Assembly (NCBI GenBank): GCA_943370145.1
Contig: CALRPY020000005.1
Coordinates: 42,677-106,676 of the forward strand
Reading direction: 5' to 3'
Length of the DNA stretch: 64,000 nucleotides
From: Ga0077536 sp943370145
Lineage (GTDB): Bacteria > Pseudomonadota > Gammaproteobacteria > Ga0077536
Shown: piece after piece, positions 61,483 through 64,000 of the stretch
Numbering within the stretch: the first letter of the stretch is position 1
Layout of the letters: every line of letters begins with the position of its first letter
The notes under the pieces: generated by a model
The model's input: only the letters and a program-made list of their open reading frames with translations
What the model was told of the DNA's origin: nothing
Database searches by the model: none
Program-made: the position numbers and the translations under genes

Positions 61483-62738
61483 GCCGGGATATCCGGACGC
61501 GGAAATGGCGGGGCATCGCTTCGCCCTGTCCCGGCGCAGGCCAGCGCGGTAAGCATCCACACGAGGCTGGACCAGTAGGAACCGTAGAACGCGAGATGGG
61601 CATTGAGCGGAAAGGCCGCCGCGAGCGCGGCGATGGCCCAGACGGCCTGCGTCTCGTCGACCGCCCGCCGCAAGCGCTGCAGCAGCAGCGCGAGGAAGGC
61701 CAGGTAGCCCGCCACGCCGATGAGGCCGGTCTCGACGCCGACCTCGAGCAGCATCTGGTGCGGATGGGTCTGGCCACCGCCGCGCAACAGCCAGAAATCA
61801 TCGGCCGGGGCATGGTCCGCATAGGCATAGCGATAGCCCCGCGGGCCGATGCCGTTGACGGGGTGCGCCGCAAAGATGCGCCAGCCGGTGCGCCACAGGG
61901 TCAGGCGGTACGATGACGCACGATCCATCGTCACGAAGTCGCCACTCACGAGGCCCGCTGTGTCCGCGACGCGCTGGCGCAGTGGAGGGTCCACCGCGAG
62001 CGCGCCGCCCACCAGCAACGTCAATGCGAGCAACAGGCCCAGCATCGCCCGGCACAGTCCGCCCTGCCGCCGCGAGCAGGCGAGCCACAGGAGCCCCGCG
62101 AGGGACACCGCGAGCATGATCCACGCCGTGCGCTTCAGCGACAGCAGGATCACCAGGAACAGCGGCAGCAGCAGCAGCCAGGCCAGCGGCTGGCGCCGTG
62201 CGAGCCAGGCCACGCCGAGGAAATACACGGGGGTCAGCACCGCGAGAACCAATCCGAGCCGCTGCTTGGGATAGAATGCGCCGGTCAAAATGTCGCCGGC
62301 CGGCGGGTGCCCGAAGAGATCCAGGCCCGTGGCCAGCTGGAGCAACGCGTCGGCAAGCCAGAAAGCGAGCACGCCGGCAACGCCCGCCAGCAGCCAGCGG
62401 CGCAGGCGCATCTCGCGGCAGGCCATCACGATGCACAGTCCGGCGGGCCAGAAGTGCAGGTAGGCGAACGCGGTCTTGCCCGCATGGGCCGGGTTCACGG
62501 CATCCGGCAGGCTGGCCAGCATCGGCAGCCACAGGCACAGGAAGGCCGCGGAGAACGTGCGCAGCGCGGGGTCGGTGAAGATTGCGCGCGGGGCACGCAC
62601 GACGCCCGCGATTCCGCCCAGCATCAGCAACGCAATCGCGTAATGGAACGCGTGCTCGGTGCACAGGAGCGCGAAGGACAGCACGACCAGCAGGGCCGCG
62701 AGCGTGCGCGCCGACGAACTTGAAACAAGGCTCGACAT
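61479..62738 (-). CDS. O-antigen ligase/polymerase family membrane protein
   Basis: 419 residues with about 10-12 transmembrane helices. The periplasmic loop near residue 280-330 holds YRLTLWRTGWRIFAAHPVNGIGPRGY and the HPHQMLLEVGVETGLIG, typical of the Wzy_C domain of WaaL and Wzy proteins. It joins or extends surface polysaccharides. The TylF-like methyltransferase runs divergently from it. The start MSSLVSSSS is at 62738. Confidence 0.83.
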   Translation of the reverse strand: MSSLVSSSSARTLAALLVVLSFALLCTEHAFHYAIALLMLGGIAGVVRAPRAIFTDPALRTFSAAFLCLWLPMLASLPDAVNPAHAGKTAFAYLHFWPAGLCIVMACREMRLRRWLLAGVAGVLAFWLADALLQLATGLDLFGHPPAGDILTGAFYPKQRLGLVLAVLTPVYFLGVAWLARRQPLAWLLLLPLFLVILLSLKRTAWIMLAVSLAGLLWLACSRRQGGLCRAMLGLLLALTLLVGGALAVDPPLRQRVADTAGLVSGDFVTMDRASSYRLTLWRTGWRIFAAHPVNGIGPRGYRYAYADHAPADDFWLLRGGGQTHPHQMLLEVGVETGLIGVAGYLAFLALLLQRLRRAVDETQAVWAIAALAAAFPLNAHLAFYGSYWSSLVWMLTALACAGTGRSDAPPFPRPDIPA

Positions 62739-62816
62739 CGATGGGTCTTGGAAATTGAAACGGACGGGCTGCGTGACTGCCCGCCATTCTGACACAGCAC
62801 AACGGATCGGACCGCG

Positions 62817-63620
62817 ATGGGATTTCTGAAAGAACTGACGACGCAGCTCGGCATCGTGCGGACGAACCTCGTCCGCGAAAGCGGCAAGGCCTGGCGCAAG
62901 CTGATGGCGCCCAGCGGCGTGCGCGAACTGCCGCCGAAGTACCCGCAGGACTTCGCGCCGTTCACGAAGGCGCTGTGGGACAAGGTGGTTCCGTACACGA
63001 TGACGACGCAGGAACGCGTCGTGAACCTCGAGTACGCGATCCGCTACATCGAGGCGGCGAAGATCCCGGGGGATATCGTCGAATGCGGCGTCGGCGCCGG
63101 CGGCAGCATGATGGCCGCGGCGTACACGCTGCTCGAACTCGGCAGCCGCGAGCGCCGCATCTTCCTGTACGACACCTACCGCGGCATGGCGATGCCGACC
63201 GACGAGGACGTGAGCGTCTTCGGCAAGCCGGCGAAGCGCAAGTACGAGCGCAAGATGAAGGACGGCGAGTGCACCTGGCACAACTACCCGCTGCCCGATG
63301 TCAGGCGCAATCTCGAACTGACCGGCTACCCGGCGGACCGCCTGCTGTTCGTCGAAGGCTTCGTGCAGGACACCCTGCCGGGCAACGACAGCACGAGCAT
63401 CGCGCTGCTGCGCCTCGACACGAACCTGTACGAGTCGACCAAGGCCGAGATGGAATACCTGTGGCCGAAGCTCTCGCCCGGCGGCGTGTTCCTGATCGAC
63501 GACTACTTCCGCTGGCTCGGCCAGAAGAAAGCCATCGACGAATATCTCGCGGCGCATGGCGTGCACATGCTGCTCGCACGGCTGGACGATCACTCCGCGA
63601 TGGGGATAAAGCCGGGCTGA
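62817..63620 (+). CDS. TylF/MycF-like SAM methyltransferase
   Basis: 267 residues. The SAM site IVECGVGAGGSMMAAAYTLL (about 85-104), FLYDTYRGM, and the metal-binding LRLDTNLYESTKAEMEYLWPKL with FLIDDYFRW match macrocin-O-methyltransferase-like enzymes that methylate sugars. Together with the divergent polysaccharide gene it suggests sugar decoration of a surface glycan. Start ATG at 62817; the context is poor in a ribosome site. Confidence 0.85.
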   Translation: MGFLKELTTQLGIVRTNLVRESGKAWRKLMAPSGVRELPPKYPQDFAPFTKALWDKVVPYTMTTQERVVNLEYAIRYIEAAKIPGDIVECGVGAGGSMMAAAYTLLELGSRERRIFLYDTYRGMAMPTDEDVSVFGKPAKRKYERKMKDGECTWHNYPLPDVRRNLELTGYPADRLLFVEGFVQDTLPGNDSTSIALLRLDTNLYESTKAEMEYLWPKLSPGGVFLIDDYFRWLGQKKAIDEYLAAHGVHMLLARLDDHSAMGIKPG

Positions 63621-63624
63621 GGCC

Positions 63625-63785
63625 ACCCTCACCCGCCGCCTTCGGCGTCGACCTCTCCCGGACCGGGAGAGGTGAAGAGTGACCGGTCGCTCGATCAAGC
63701 CCCGTCCACGGCAACGCGACATGAAGCGCGTGCGCCTCCCCGCGGCATGAAAGATCTTCGCCTCTCCCACCCCGGGAGAGGTGAA
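63625..63785. repeat. CCTCACCCGCC repeat and related hairpin
   Basis: Copy at 63625-63677 (ACCCTCACCCGCCGCCTTCGG to GGGAGAGGTG) and a half-copy CTCTCCCACCCCGGGAGAGG at about 63763-63782. Same family as 11703-11757. Confidence 0.75.
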
Positions 63786-63815
63786 AAGAGATCGGACTCA
63801 CCGACAACAGAAGCG

Positions 63816-64000
63816 TCAGGCGAGCGCCTTCACCAGCGCCAGGTGCGTCTGCTCCGGCTTCTCTTCCATCATCCCGTGGCCACAGCCGGGAATCATCTCG
63901 ATGTTGGCCTTCGCGAACTGTTTCGCGAACTCGCGCGCGCCGCGGGCCGGGGTCATGCGATCCCGGTCGCCGAGGATCATCGTCACCGGGCACTTGATCC
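63816..64000 (-). CDS. Alpha/beta hydrolase, C-terminal part
   Basis: The gene reads in from the right edge; about 60 residues to a stop at 63816. ILGDRDRMTPARGA holds the acidic triad position and PGCGHGMMEEKP the histidine, both typical of the fold. The rest and the exact substrate are outside the window. Confidence 0.8.
   Translation of the reverse strand, partial: IKCPVTMILGDRDRMTPARGAREFAKQFAKANIEMIPGCGHGMMEEKPEQTHLALVKALA

Overview
High-GC proteobacterial chromosome, most likely a gammaproteobacterium or a close relative. It carries CheZ, a CysB-type LysR regulator, a YchJ protein, and a birA-coaX-SPOR block leading into a tRNA-Thr(UGU). No ribosomal RNA or species marker is present, so I do not go below class. 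The layout is a mosaic of catabolic clusters, housekeeping blocks and short accessory patches, with several families of palindromic repeats in the gaps.

Region by region. 1-2.7 kb: cut end of an exported protein, an enoyl-CoA hydratase/isomerase, and two small related proteins of unknown function among palindromes. 2.7-13.3 kb: an acyl-consuming or amide-consuming catabolic cluster (amidohydrolase; a divergent zinc-ribbon/HyuA/HyuB operon; amidase; double-hotdog thioesterase; FadL-type porin). 13.3-14.1 kb: a dense direct-repeat array. 14.1-17.7 kb: YchJ, a frameshifted glutathione transferase, a luciferase-like oxidoreductase and a beta-lactamase-fold hydrolase. 18.2-27.9 kb: a complete chemotaxis operon (cheY, cheZ, STAS, cheA, cheW, soluble double-PAS receptor, second cheY, an uncharacterised protein, cheR, cheD, cheB). 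28.4-40 kb: acyl-CoA ligase, a SauUSI-like modification-dependent restriction enzyme, a sulfur-responsive divergent pair (ArsR-rhodanese regulator versus desaturase and rhodanese), and assorted oxidoreductases and hydrolases.

40-44 kb is an accessory island: a 5'-truncated group II intron, an AbiE-type toxin-antitoxin operon with a striking operator array, and an HsdM fragment, ending at tRNA-Thr(UGU). From 44 kb on the minus strand the tRNA is preceded by birA, coaX and SPOR, which resembles the birA-coaA-thrU-tyrU-glyT-thrT-tufB order of E. coli; the other tRNAs and tuf are absent where expected, so the island appears to sit in a broken conserved locus. 47.5-54 kb holds a VWA/FHA membrane protein, a sulfurtransferase, a lipoprotein peptidase, a thioredoxin-like protein and CysB. 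54-57.7 kb is a B12-dependent acyl-CoA mutase operon (crotonase-family protein, large subunit, separate cobalamin subunit, MeaB chaperone). 58-64 kb has prolyl aminopeptidase, a pterin-binding-like protein, GNAT, an O-antigen-ligase family protein, a TylF-like methyltransferase and the cut end of a hydrolase.

The most interesting items are the three-unit 23-bp operator array of the AbiE operon, the broken birA-tRNA locus, the repeat array at 13.4-13.9 kb, the two HNAAKWL small proteins, and shared C-terminal tails inside the chemotaxis operon. I did not find a system that I can call clearly new.
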